DNA of 64,000 bases from an uncultured Lachnospiraceae bacterium (GCA_910577045.1 CAJTLB010000010.1:1-64000); one strand, 5' to 3'; positions 1-8,023 are shown, counted from the first letter of the stretch. Notes: generated by a model not told the origin, from the letters alone. Made by a program: numbers and translations.

Positions 1-95
1 ATTTGCCAAACGGGAGAGAAGATTTCTTTCTAATCCCCCTTTGCACGGCGCAATACTGGCGATTTTTGAAAATGCCAAAAATGAGCGCAAAAAAA

Positions 96-120
96 CAGGA
101 AATCTTTTTTTGATTTCCTG
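96..120. repeat. perfect 9-bp hairpin with T7 loop
   Basis: Arms CAGGAAATC (96-104) and GATTTCCTG (112-120) flank a seven-T loop. The hairpin lies just beyond the stop of the broken HTH gene on the minus strand. It has no U tract after the stem, so it is only a weak terminator candidate. The rest of 1-149 shows no gene I can recognise; in related conjugative elements xis and int genes would follow on this side. Confidence 0.5.
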
Positions 121-149
121 TCATGGTGTGCCGCTGTGATGGGCGGCGG

Positions 150-373
150 TTATTCAGTTTTTTTGTATGGCTGTTCATCAAACCGAAACTTAAATAGGGC
201 AGTGACAAGACGCTGTTTTATGCTGTCCTCGGTGTCTTTGTTGATGTGTCCGTTTTCAAGGGAAGCAAGTCGGATTTGCTTGCCGTAATGCTGAAAACTT
301 TGTCAACGGCTTCCGGCTCTCCGCTGGTCGCCCGGACAATCGTTTCATAGGGCAAAAGATTCGGATTCCCCAT
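150..373 (-). pseudogene. conjugative-element HTH protein, frameshifted
   Basis: From the ATG at 373 the minus strand reads MGNPNLLPYETIVRATSGEPEAV, the start of the small helix-turn-helix protein (HTH_16-like) that sits beside a sigma-70-like gene in Tn916/CTn-type elements. The reading frame fails in the GTTTTC stretch near 293-298. One frame over, the protein resumes with HYGKQIRLASLENGH, IKQRLVTALFKFRFDE and ends at a stop at 150. A single missing base explains this. It is either a real inactivation or a sequencing error. The start overlaps the 3' end of the sigma gene, as is usual in these elements. Identification rests on remembered family sequence. Confidence 0.75.
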
Positions 374-803
374 GTGAAAGCACCTCCATTTTCCTTTGCA
401 GGAGTTTTAACGTCCTGCGGATTTGATACCCGGTTGTACTCCGGCAGCGTCCGTACATTTCCCCGATTTCCTGTTGTGTATAATCCCCGAAAAAGTAAAG
501 GAAAATGATTTCCCGGTTTTTCTTTGGCAAGGATAACAGGGCAGCGGCAAGCTCCCCATTGGTGAGGATAACTGTCTGCCCGCATATCGTTATGGGGTAT
601 TCTTCATAGGGTGCTTCAAAATATTCGTCTGTTGTGCCTAAAGGGTAAAATTTTTCTTCTGTGAGGTATTCAAGGGATATTTCTTTTTGCCGCCGTCTGC
701 TTCTGTCATGCCATGCGTTGAGTGCCGCAAAGCGTATGACGGTCTTGCAAAAGCCGTTGAACGTATACATGATATGTTCTTTGTATGCTTCTGTGCAAGG
801 CAT
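345..803 (-). CDS. sigma-70 family protein of a conjugative element
   Basis: This 152-residue protein is of the small sigma-70-like type carried by Firmicutes conjugative transposons. Its N-terminal half (TEAYKEHIMYTFNGFCKTVIRFAA) resembles the first helices of that family. The C-terminal part, LSLPKKNREIIFLYFFGDYTQQEIGEMYG then RRTLKLLQ, is a region-4-like helix-turn-helix. The start at 803 is chosen over an upstream in-frame ATG at 839 because AAAGGGGGAA lies just before it. It overlaps the downstream HTH gene by about 29 bases. In such elements the pair is thought to regulate element genes; that role is inferred. GC content is visibly higher than in most of the window. A decayed paralogue lies at 5270-5475. 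Confidence 0.85.
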   Translation of the reverse strand: MPCTEAYKEHIMYTFNGFCKTVIRFAALNAWHDRSRRRQKEISLEYLTEEKFYPLGTTDEYFEAPYEEYPITICGQTVILTNGELAAALLSLPKKNREIIFLYFFGDYTQQEIGEMYGRCRSTTGYQIRRTLKLLQRKMEVLSHGESESFAL

Positions 804-869
804 AAATATTCCCCCTTTCTCCCACATGGGGCGGTGCATGGTTATTGGTTACTTTTTATAATTTAGAGA

Positions 870-894
870 GGCGATAGTATTTTAGACTGTCGCC
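870..894. terminator. hairpin between blaR1-like and sigma genes
   Basis: GGCGATAGT (870-878) pairs with ACTGTCGCC (886-894) through nine base pairs including one G-T. It lies downstream of the BlaR1-type gene on the minus strand. There is no strong T run, so terminator function is uncertain. Confidence 0.4.
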
Positions 895-941
895 CCTTGA
901 CTACAACTGGCAGAATATAAATATAGAAGCTATTATTTTCC

Positions 942-2648
942 TTAATTTGATTTACGTGGACGTTCCCTTTCTCGCACTAAACCACTCTCGAAAATAACTT
1001 CAATTTTTGCATAATTTATTTCAGTTCCAACAAATCTTATAACATACTCATTTTCTTTCAAAATATTATTTAATGAAATTGTAAAAGTATCATTTTCAAT
1101 ATTCTCATTCCATGTATTTGCCCAGATAAGTTCATCTGTTTCATTATCTCTTATTTCAACAAGTCCACTTTTTCCGTCCATTTGAAAAGAGATTTTTGCT
1201 TTTAAAGTACTTATATCCTCGGATACACAGAATAGCCTTTCATTTACAAACGGGTCTGTATCATCATAGTATCTATCCAATTCCATTTCAAAAATTGAAT
1301 TTTTATTATCTGATTCGACATTTCCACAAATATCTGCGACAGCTTCCATGACTAATTTCTTTTCTTCCTGTGTAAGAGTGTTCATATACTCACACTGCTC
1401 GGCAACATCTTCCATAAGCGTTTCCATATTGTCAAATGGTCCGATAGAGGTATAACTATCTTTTCGTACCAATACAAACTTAATGCTTCCGGCAGAAACA
1501 GAAGAAAGCGGCTTGTCATCTTCCCCTGCACCATCACAAAAAATGTAGTATACTCCGTCTTCTGTCAATATTTCATTCAGTATTTCACTGTCCTTCCATG
1601 TTTTCATATCATTAGCAGCAGAAGGGGCGGCATATGCGCCGGTTACAAAAAAGCAAACGCAAACAGCAGCCGTAAAAATAGCAGTGATAGCAATAATCGC
1701 TTTTGATTTTTTCCTAAATTTCATAATCGCACCTAACCTTTCTTTTAATTGTTCTGCTCCCTCTGTCAATGTAACGGAAGCTAAAGAACTTTTGTAAAGA
1801 TTGTTTGATTTCAAAAAAGAAATCAGTGTGTCCCCATACTCACGCTTTGCTTTTTCATTAAGTATGGATATGACTTTTTCATCACATGACAATTCACAAG
1901 ATTTATTCACTTCCTTTTCCAGCAGATATACAAAAGGATTGAACCAGTGGACGCACACAACAATCTGTATCAGCCATTTATAAAACATATCCCTCTGCTT
2001 GTAGTGAATCAGCTCATGCACAAAGATATAAGACAACTCTTTATCTTCCCATTCGCCAACAGGCAAAATGATTCTTGGTCGAAAGAAACCAATCAGCATA
2101 GGGGAAGCAATCAGCGGATTACAGGATAATTCTACCCTTGTCTTAATTTTCAGTTTTTCTTCACAATCAGATAGCAGATTCAAGATTTTTATATCTGATA
2201 CTTCTTTATTTCCTGCTTTGATGTATTGGATAAAGCCTTGATAAACCGTTACTTTGCGGACAAATAAAACCAGTGCCAATGCTGACCAGATAAAAAACAG
2301 GCAGACATATTTGTCAACTGGCTCACGCATGGCAGCGGTGGTTATTTCCCGGTTTGTCTGTATCGGCTCTGCTTTACTGTTACCCGTATCTGCGGGAACG
2401 GGTACATTGGGGTTTGTAGGGATTTCATTTGTTATTGCTGTTGTGTCGAATTTTTCAAACAGACTTCCAATAATCGTAGTGTCGGGAGTAAAGGGAAGCA
2501 GAAAACGCAAAGCAACAACTATCCAGATATAATACTGCCAACGCTTGCTGAATTTGTTTTTATACAGCGGCTTCAATCCCAAAATGAGAAGCAGTAACAG
2601 TGCGCCGGAAACAGACAGCGACAATAATATTTTTATAAATTCACTCAT
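942..2648 (-). CDS. blaR1: BlaR1/MecR1-type M56 metallopeptidase sensor
   Basis: This 568-residue membrane protein is a BlaR1/MecR1-family antirepressor protease, which senses a signal and leads to loss of the paired BlaI repressor. Membrane segments are visible near residues 7-26, 38-55, 115-132, 223-240 and 318-340. The zinc motif HELIH is at 211-215 and a likely third ligand is in SCDEK near 258. Start 2648 is preferred over 2672 because GGAGAG precedes it; it overlaps the blaI stop by eight bases. Unusually, the roughly 230-residue C-terminal extracellular part shows no SxxK or KTG motif of a penicillin-binding domain. It is probably not a beta-lactam sensor, and its ligand is unknown. 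Confidence 0.88.
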   Translation of the reverse strand: MSEFIKILLSLSVSGALLLLLILGLKPLYKNKFSKRWQYYIWIVVALRFLLPFTPDTTIIGSLFEKFDTTAITNEIPTNPNVPVPADTGNSKAEPIQTNREITTAAMREPVDKYVCLFFIWSALALVLFVRKVTVYQGFIQYIKAGNKEVSDIKILNLLSDCEEKLKIKTRVELSCNPLIASPMLIGFFRPRIILPVGEWEDKELSYIFVHELIHYKQRDMFYKWLIQIVVCVHWFNPFVYLLEKEVNKSCELSCDEKVISILNEKAKREYGDTLISFLKSNNLYKSSLASVTLTEGAEQLKERLGAIMKFRKKSKAIIAITAIFTAAVCVCFFVTGAYAAPSAANDMKTWKDSEILNEILTEDGVYYIFCDGAGEDDKPLSSVSAGSIKFVLVRKDSYTSIGPFDNMETLMEDVAEQCEYMNTLTQEEKKLVMEAVADICGNVESDNKNSIFEMELDRYYDDTDPFVNERLFCVSEDISTLKAKISFQMDGKSGLVEIRDNETDELIWANTWNENIENDTFTISLNNILKENEYVIRFVGTEINYAKIEVIFESGLVRERERPRKSN

Positions 2649-3015
2649 TTTCTTCTCTCCAAAATCTTTCAATCTCTTTCAATTCGTCTGCCGAAAGAAT
2701 ATCCTGCCGCAACAAGGTTGATACTAAGTTTTTCACATTCCCGCCATAGACTTTATCAAGAAAGCTGTGGGTCTGCATGGTCTGGTATTCAGCTTCTGTT
2801 ACCGTAGCCACATACTCATTTTTCCTGCCGATTTTTTTGACTTTCAAGAACTTTTTTTCTCCTAAACGGGAAAGCAGCGTGAGTATGGTGTTGTTCTTCC
2901 ATTCGTTTTTATCTTTTTCCAATTCCTCCATGATGAGGGAGTATAAAGCCGCCCCTCCATTCTTCCAGATGATTTTCATTAGTACCAATTCGGATTCAGA
3001 AATTTGCTGCGCCAT
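2641..3015 (-). CDS. blaI: BlaI/MecI/CopY family repressor
   Basis: This 124-residue winged-helix repressor begins ISESELVLMKIIWKNG and carries NTILTLLSRLGEKKFL, the recognition-helix region typical of BlaI/MecI. Proteins of this family dimerise and repress their own operon until the partner protease inactivates them. It is the first gene of a two-gene operon with the M56 protease, whose start overlaps its stop (ATGAGTGA). AAAGGAGGACAAA precedes the ATG. The promoter upstream has two identical operator-like repeats. Such pairs are common cargo on mobile elements and often control genes other than beta-lactamases. Confidence 0.92.
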   Translation of the reverse strand: MAQQISESELVLMKIIWKNGGAALYSLIMEELEKDKNEWKNNTILTLLSRLGEKKFLKVKKIGRKNEYVATVTEAEYQTMQTHSFLDKVYGGNVKNLVSTLLRQDILSADELKEIERFWREENE

Positions 3016-3028
3016 TTTGTCCTCCTTT

Positions 3029-3085
3029 TATCTTAACATTTTGTGGGTGTATAAATATCTTAACATTTTGTGGGTGATAATGCAA
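3029..3085 (-). promoter_or_regulatory. blaI promoter with two identical operator repeats
   Basis: On the minus strand TTGCAT (3080-3085), a 17-base spacer and TAAGAT (3057-3062) make a good sigma-A promoter. A 21-bp sequence occurs identically at 3029-3049 and 3056-3076, 27 bp apart. Each copy contains the short dyad ACATTTTGT. One copy covers the spacer and -10 and the other covers the start and leader region, as expected for autorepression by BlaI. Confidence 0.8.
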
Positions 3086-3151
3086 TACCCTAATGAAAAT
3101 TTAAGAATTTATAAAAAGATATGAAAGATAGGGGGGATTTCGTAGTAGTCG

Positions 3152-3301
3152 GCATTGTGGGAATGTGTATAACTGGCTATCTTATGGAATTGTGGGTAAC
3201 TCTGTTTGCAACATGTGGGAAAGCTGCACTTTAGCTTTTCCATGTGCTGTGAATAGAGTTATCCATGATTCCATAGCCTGTTATGCACATTTCCACAATG
3301 C
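3152..3301. repeat. 150-bp imperfect inverted repeat with DnaA-box-like sites
   Basis: The segment starts GCATTGTGG and ends CCACAATGC, and the two halves pair over most of their length with mismatches and small bulges, meeting near AAAGCTGCACTTTAGCTTTT. It contains TGTGTATAA (3164-3172, reverse of TTATACACA) and TTATGCACA (3281-3289). Both fit the DnaA-box pattern TTATNCACA. There are also near matches at 3191-3199 and 3259-3267. The 3120-3541 gap holds no convincing gene. It could be a mobile-element origin, a miniature element or a structured RNA. Function is not known. Confidence 0.65.
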
Positions 3302-3541
3302 TTGTCTTTTGGTCTTTAGCTTCTTTTGGTTCGGAATAGTGTGGTGCTGGCGGTCTATCTCTTGTTTTCGGTTGCTTGCTTCTTTACCGTACATGAGCAT
3401 TATTTTAGGGATTATATATTATTGTCTATTAGAAGGGAGTTGGATACAGATTGAATTTTATATGAAAATAGGTTATACTGTGTTTATGTTTATTATTGAG
3501 GATTAGGTTGATTTTTCCTTGTTTTGAAAGAAGGATGCGAT

Positions 3542-5068
3542 ATGTCAAAGAAGATCATGCTGCCAGGCAATGTAAAAAAAAGCACCATAACAACATATTT
3601 GTTAGCAATATTTTTAGGGATATTGGTAGTTTTTATTGTAGTATGGACATATTGGCTCTATTATGCGTTAAACCAAAGGATTGATAAGGAAAAACAAGCA
3701 TATTTCAGTGAAGTTACAGGTAAAATAGAAGAGAGTATAGATATAACAGAAGAAGACAAATTTTTGGACTTGCTTCTTATTTATTTTAAGATAGTCAGTT
3801 TTGTAGTAATCGTTATGTTTTTTATAGCGATTTTCTATGTGTCAAAAATTAATGTAGAAAGAAAAATTGGCAGAAAGAAAGATGAATTAAATGTACGTTT
3901 AGTAAAAAAGGCTGAATCTTCAAACCAGACGAGCCAGGCAAAAAGTGAATTCCTTTCGAATATGTCCCATGATATCCGCACGCCGATTAATGGCATTATG
4001 GGCACGACATTAATTGCAAAACGGAATATTGAAGATAGGGAAAAGGTTTGTGAATGTTTAGATAAAATAGATATCTCTTCACAATATCTTTTAGCATTAG
4101 TGAATGATGTGTTAGATATGAGCCTTATAGAGAGTGGGGAAGTAAAGGTAAGTTGCGAGCCTTTTAATATTAATCAATTATTGCACACTTGTACTTCCAT
4201 TATTATAGGGCAGCTACAAAATAAAGGAATTCGGTTTGACCAAGAATTTGACTGTTTCAGCCAGCCAAATTTAATGGGGGATGAGCCCCATTTGCGGCAA
4301 ATCTTTATTAAAATATTGGGGAATGCTGTTAAATTTACCCCAGATGGGGGTTCTATTGTGTTCCGTGCCTGGGAAGAAGGGGCTACAACAGAAAAAGTGA
4401 ATTTTGTGTTTGAAGTAGAAGATACAGGGATGGGAATGAACCCAGAGTTTTTGGGGCATATTTGGGAACCATTTGCAAAAGATAAGAACAAAGCCTGGCC
4501 AGGTTATAGAGGGACAGGCCTTGGCATGGCTGTTACAAAACAATTTATTGATTTAATGGGAGGCACAATATCAGTGGATAGTGAGCTTGGGAAAGGAAGC
4601 TGTTTTACAGTAAGGCTGGCTTTTCGGGTAAATAAAAATGTGCTAAGTAAAAAAGAGCAAGAAATTAATGTAATAGGAATGCGGATTTTGTTAGTAGAAG
4701 ATAATGAATTAAATATGGAAATTGCTACAGAATTGTTAAAAGATGAAGGAATAGAGGTAGTGCAGGCAGAGAATGGAGAAGTTGCGGTACATCTTTTTGA
4801 AAATGCAGCACCTGGATATTATGATGCTATTTTAATGGATGTTATGATGCCTGTAATGGACGGTTTGACAGCTACAAAGACAATCCGAAGCATGGCACGC
4901 CAGGATGCAAGGATCATTCCTATTTTAGCTATGACAGCCAACGCTTTTGAAGATGATATAAAAGCCACAAAGGATGCAGGTATGGACAATTATTTTTCAA
5001 AACCAATTGATATTAAATTAATATTAAAATTCTTATCGCAGTATAGAAAAAAGAGTGAAAATAAATAG
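3542..5068 (+). CDS. hybrid sensor histidine kinase with receiver domain
   Basis: This 508-residue protein has two membrane segments (about 17-42 and 80-100) around a short extracellular loop. Next come a HisKA domain with SNMSHDIRTPINGIMG (His143), then HATPase with N, DTGMGM and GTGLGMAV boxes. A C-terminal receiver follows with phosphoacceptor Asp near 433 in LMDVMMPVMDG and a conserved Lys in YFSKPID. Such hybrids pass phosphate from His to their own Asp and usually on to a phosphotransfer partner; none is adjacent. The ATG at 3542 is chosen because AGAAGG lies seven bases before it; a TTG at 3524 is possible. The small sensing loop gives no clue to the signal. Confidence 0.9.
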   Translation: MSKKIMLPGNVKKSTITTYLLAIFLGILVVFIVVWTYWLYYALNQRIDKEKQAYFSEVTGKIEESIDITEEDKFLDLLLIYFKIVSFVVIVMFFIAIFYVSKINVERKIGRKKDELNVRLVKKAESSNQTSQAKSEFLSNMSHDIRTPINGIMGTTLIAKRNIEDREKVCECLDKIDISSQYLLALVNDVLDMSLIESGEVKVSCEPFNINQLLHTCTSIIIGQLQNKGIRFDQEFDCFSQPNLMGDEPHLRQIFIKILGNAVKFTPDGGSIVFRAWEEGATTEKVNFVFEVEDTGMGMNPEFLGHIWEPFAKDKNKAWPGYRGTGLGMAVTKQFIDLMGGTISVDSELGKGSCFTVRLAFRVNKNVLSKKEQEINVIGMRILLVEDNELNMEIATELLKDEGIEVVQAENGEVAVHLFENAAPGYYDAILMDVMMPVMDGLTATKTIRSMARQDARIIPILAMTANAFEDDIKATKDAGMDNYFSKPIDIKLILKFLSQYRKKSENK

Positions 5069-5103
5069 AATATTATAACTTTAATTGAAATGTATTAAAA
5101 AGG

Positions 5104-5150
5104 AAAATTCAAGCGTGATATTTCAAGTGTGATATCATCTTGAATTTTTT
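5104..5150 (+). terminator. terminator after the hybrid kinase
   Basis: AAAATTCAAG (5104-5113) pairs with CTTGAATTTT (5139-5148) followed by more Ts. It lies 35 bases past the kinase stop. The stem is AT-rich and the loop long (25 bases). Confidence 0.6.
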
Positions 5151-5269
5151 AATTTATGGAATATATATTTTTTATACCAGCTTTTAAAGGGAAAACATGA
5201 CATTTTATTGGCATGTTTATATGTTATAGTATAAGGGGTGATGAAAATGCGAGAAGGGGAGAATCATTT

Positions 5270-5475
5270 ATACCTTGCACAGAAGCGTACAAAGAACTCA
5301 TTATGTAAACGCTAAATGACTTTTGCAATACCATCATATACTTTGCAGGTATCAACACATGGCGTAACAGGAGCAGGATGCAAAAAGAAATATCCTTTGC
5401 ATAGCTCACAGAAGAAAAGTTTTGCCTTTAGGTATAACGGACGAATATCTTGAAGTATTTTACGAAGTATAGCCA
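5270..5475 (+). pseudogene. decayed copy of the conjugative-element sigma gene
   Basis: Read on the plus strand, IPCTEAYKELIM then TLNDFCNTIIYFAGINTWRN, QKEISFA, LTEEKF and finally GITDEYLEVFYEV follow the first half of the sigma protein at 345-803 almost residue by residue. There are at least three in-frame stops and one missing base after LTEEKF. Similarity is lost after about 5475, so the C-terminal half is gone. The start codon is ATA instead of ATG. This is a fossil of a second element of the same type. The 5476-5800 stretch that follows shows nothing I can name. Confidence 0.8.
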
Positions 5476-5799
5476 TCAGAATGGAAGTAAATGGATAAAA
5501 CTACTAAAGAAAAACAAGTTCATAGAAAAGGAGTATCCTTTCCATAAATCTATTAGCCTGCGCCCTATGGCTTGCCCGATAAATTTTATTTGTTGGGAAG
5601 AATCCCAAACTCTCTTTTTCATTATCTGTGGAAATATTATTACTAAAACCATTTATATGCAAGATGTAGATAGTTTCGAATAAATAAGATATATAGTGGA
5701 TGCAAGAGATATGTGAATTGTATGAACAGGATATGCCAGTAACCATGATTCGCCGAAAGAAAACTGTGCCAAATAATATAATGAGATTTTGTAAAGTTT

Positions 5800-5830
5800 T
5801 TTACACAGATTAGAAGTTTTCTGGTATAAT
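5800..5830 (+). promoter_or_regulatory. promoter of the XRE/ImmA/PIN module
   Basis: TATAAT at 5825-5830 is preceded by TGG, giving an extended -10. A weak -35 TTTACA lies at 5800-5805 with a 19-base spacer, or TTACAC with 18. AGGAGG follows shortly before the ATG at 5882. Confidence 0.6.
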
Positions 5831-5881
5831 AAAACTGAAAGGATTGAGAATGTTTCATTTAGTAGGAGTAGGAGGTGTACT

Positions 5882-6226
5882 ATGCAATATATCGGTAGTG
5901 AATTGCAGGATAGAATGGATTTGTTAGGCATTGATATTTCTACTTTATCAAATATGGCTTTTTTAGATGAAACTGTTATTAGCAATATAATCAATGATAA
6001 ATTTGCTTTTGAAGAAATAGATGAGTTTGATTTATCTTTGATTTGTAGTGCTCTTCATTGTGATACTCAATATTTTGTTAATGATGAAGTCAGAAAAAAG
6101 GATTTGTTGATATCTACAATGAATAGAGGAAAAGATACTGTAAAATCTAAAAATGTAAAAGCGAGAATTCAGGATTTTATGAATGATTATGCTTTTATTT
6201 GTGAAGTATTGTCGGAAAAGGCATGA
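5882..6226 (+). CDS. XRE-like HTH protein, first gene of a toxin-antitoxin-like module
   Basis: This 114-residue protein contains a helix-turn-helix-like core (LGIDISTLSNMAFLDETVISNII) with helices after it (IDEFDLSLICSALHCDTQYF), as in XRE regulators. The remaining 45 residues are basic and unplaced. In many bacteria an XRE domain is fused to an ImmA/IrrE peptidase and paired with a PIN ribonuclease. Here the HTH is a separate polypeptide, 21 bases before the peptidase gene. AGGAGGTGTAC precedes the ATG. The likely role is operator binding and antitoxin assembly. Recognition is by pattern, so the family is fairly but not fully certain. Confidence 0.75.
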   Translation: MQYIGSELQDRMDLLGIDISTLSNMAFLDETVISNIINDKFAFEEIDEFDLSLICSALHCDTQYFVNDEVRKKDLLISTMNRGKDTVKSKNVKARIQDFMNDYAFICEVLSEKA

Positions 6227-6247
6227 TTTAGGAGAAGAGGTATTACT

Positions 6248-7006
6248 TTGACAGTAAATATTTTGAATGCAATTAATATGGCTAGGAAAGTTTTTGAAAT
6301 AGAAAGTTTTCCTGGTGATTTTTTTGAACATTTGATGATGGATAATTATACTGATAGATGCAGGCTGCTTTTGTTTAAAGAAGATATTGATAAACTTTCT
6401 GGATTTATTGGATATGGTATGAATGGATTTGCGGTTATCTGTGTAAATTACAAAAGACCAATGGGACATCAAAATTTTACACTTGCTCATGAGGTGGGCC
6501 ATTGGCTCTTGCATAAAGGGAAAAGTATTTCGGACGATGATAAAGTTTTGGGGTACACTTCGGATAGTATCGAAAAAGAAGCAAACGAATTTGCTGGAGA
6601 ATTATTATATCCTGAAGAAAGTTTGGAAAAAGACTTTCATTATGCGATTCAGCAAGAGTTATTTATGGTTAATAATAGAGCGCAATTGGGAAATTATGTG
6701 GATGAATTGTGTCATAAATATTGTTTAAGCTTTGAAATGGTATTACGCAGATTGTTATATCAAAATGGACAGACAAAACAATATGGCACTGTCAGGAAGG
6801 AAATTGAAAAAGCGTTAGGTGGAAAAGTTGCTGAAAGTTTTGACAGGAATTTTTATGTGCCAAATACAGATTTGCCACAATATCAAAAGCTTATGAAGCC
6901 ATACGAAGAATTGCAAAAAAAAGTAGATATACTTGTTCAACAAGGAAAAATTGGAACAGCTACTGGCGAATCCATTAAAATACGAAATGGAGTGAAGATA
7001 AGCTAA
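6248..7006 (+). CDS. ImmA/IrrE family metallopeptidase
   Basis: This 252-residue protein has a COG2856-type zinc peptidase core: TLAHEVGHWLLH with HEVGH at 81-85, and downstream EKEANEFAGELLYP, supplying a third ligand near Glu111. ImmA-type peptidases cut repressors such as ImmR or DdrO, and COG2856 proteins also act as antitoxin partners of PIN toxins. The start is TTG at 6248, preceded by AGGAGAAGAGG; no better ATG is available. Its stop overlaps the ATG of the PIN gene by one base (TAATG), so the two are translationally coupled. The natural target may be the HTH protein upstream; that is inference. Confidence 0.9.
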   Translation: MTVNILNAINMARKVFEIESFPGDFFEHLMMDNYTDRCRLLLFKEDIDKLSGFIGYGMNGFAVICVNYKRPMGHQNFTLAHEVGHWLLHKGKSISDDDKVLGYTSDSIEKEANEFAGELLYPEESLEKDFHYAIQQELFMVNNRAQLGNYVDELCHKYCLSFEMVLRRLLYQNGQTKQYGTVRKEIEKALGGKVAESFDRNFYVPNTDLPQYQKLMKPYEELQKKVDILVQQGKIGTATGESIKIRNGVKIS

Positions 7007-7530
7007 TGTATTACTTGGTAGATACAAATGTTTTTCTTCATGCTATTCGTGACAATATTTTTGCAGTTGCAGATTTATGTAAGAAAAACGGAACTGATGT
7101 AACGATTACGGATACAATCTTAAGTGAATTAGAGCCAGGGTATCATTTAGAAGGCGAAGATAAAACGGCAAAAGATACATATAATAGTGTTTATAATCTT
7201 TCTTATGGGACAATGGGCATAAAGGTTATACGAATTGTAAATGTAGATGATATTCCTGGTGCTAAAGAGGAATTGAAGAGGATACGTAAGAGGTTCTATA
7301 GTTGGATGACTGATATTACTTATTTAAAACATCTTGTTTCACAAGGTGCTATATCATTGGATGATATTAAAAAGAAGAATTTTAGAAAAAAAGATTTGGG
7401 AGAATGTGAGTTAATTGCTATAGCAAAAGCAGCAGAAAATGTATATGAAATAGTGACAAATGATAAAGGAAGAGTTTTTTACATCCAGAACAAAATCTAT
7501 TTGATGATTATGCGGTGGGTATTGGCTTAA
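7006..7530 (+). CDS. PIN-domain ribonuclease-like protein, C-terminus frameshifted
   Basis: The 174-residue reading frame starts YLVDTNVFLHAI, a PIN-domain first strand with Asp6. The other expected acidic residues are present: Glu41 in LSELE, Glu133 in GECELIAIAKA, Asp153 in VTNDKG. PIN proteins are Mg-dependent RNases and common toxins. After GRVF the frame runs through a six-T tract (7475-7480) into an atypical tail. One frame over the protein continues LHPEQNLFDDYAVGIGLTVL to a stop at 7589. A seventh T would restore a 194-residue protein. The gene is therefore mutated, misread in sequencing, or expressed by slippage. Confidence 0.8.
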   Translation: MYYLVDTNVFLHAIRDNIFAVADLCKKNGTDVTITDTILSELEPGYHLEGEDKTAKDTYNSVYNLSYGTMGIKVIRIVNVDDIPGAKEELKRIRKRFYSWMTDITYLKHLVSQGAISLDDIKKKNFRKKDLGECELIAIAKAAENVYEIVTNDKGRVFYIQNKIYLMIMRWVLA

Positions 7531-7988
7531 CTGTTTTAAATAGTGATGAATGGTTAAATACGATCGGCTGTCGGGGCAAAACAATTTAAGTTTGGTATTG
7601 TTTTTATTTTGTAAAAATAATTTTATCACAGAAACAGACAGAATTTTTCCACAGTGACTTTGATAATTTGAAAAAAGTCCGAAATATCTGAATTACAAGA
7701 GGGCAAATGTTATCTATGGGATATACGGAAGCAGAATATAAAAAAGCAGAGAGGGCATTATATGCAAATGTTTAGATGCAGAATGATATGTTTGGAAATT
7801 CTTTTAAAATAACTTGGATATATAATGATGAATAATAAGAAGGAGGTCTAGAGATACTGAGGAGCTTCTTTTTACTATATATTTGCTAGACATATGCTCT
7901 AATGGTTGTGAGTTTCTAATTCGCCTAGTTATGGAAAGGATATAACCTAAATCTGTGGAGTTCATACACATATAAAATTTATATACCC

Positions 7989-8023
7989 AAGGGATAGCTG
8001 TTTCTATGGCTTTCCCTTTTCTT
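7989..8023 (+). terminator. imperfect terminator hairpin
   Basis: AAGGGATAGC (7989-7998) pairs with GCTTTCCCTT (8009-8018) with one T-T mismatch, and TTCTTTTT follows. It may end transcription from the PIN module or from an unseen transcript in the gap. Confidence 0.55.

Noticed and set aside
1..149. Coding remnant of an excisionase at the left edge
   Set aside because: No frame with xis-like text could be read; only the 96-120 hairpin is supported.
661..861. 66-codon plus-strand frame similar to an antisense frame at 5224-5409
   Set aside because: Both are antisense shadows of the sigma gene and its fossil copy; the similarity comes from the true coding strand.
3165..3506. 113-codon frame over the inverted repeat
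   Set aside because: Cys/Trp/Phe-rich nonsense composition, no ribosome site, and it is explained by the palindrome.
5450..5994. Overlapping frames on both strands of 70-113 codons
   Set aside because: Poor composition, no ribosome sites, mutual overlap and no recognisable family.
6226..6248. Possible frameshift splitting a fused XRE-ImmA protein
   Set aside because: A good ribosome site (AGGAGAAGAGG) precedes the TTG start of the second gene and no joined frame gives a better protein.
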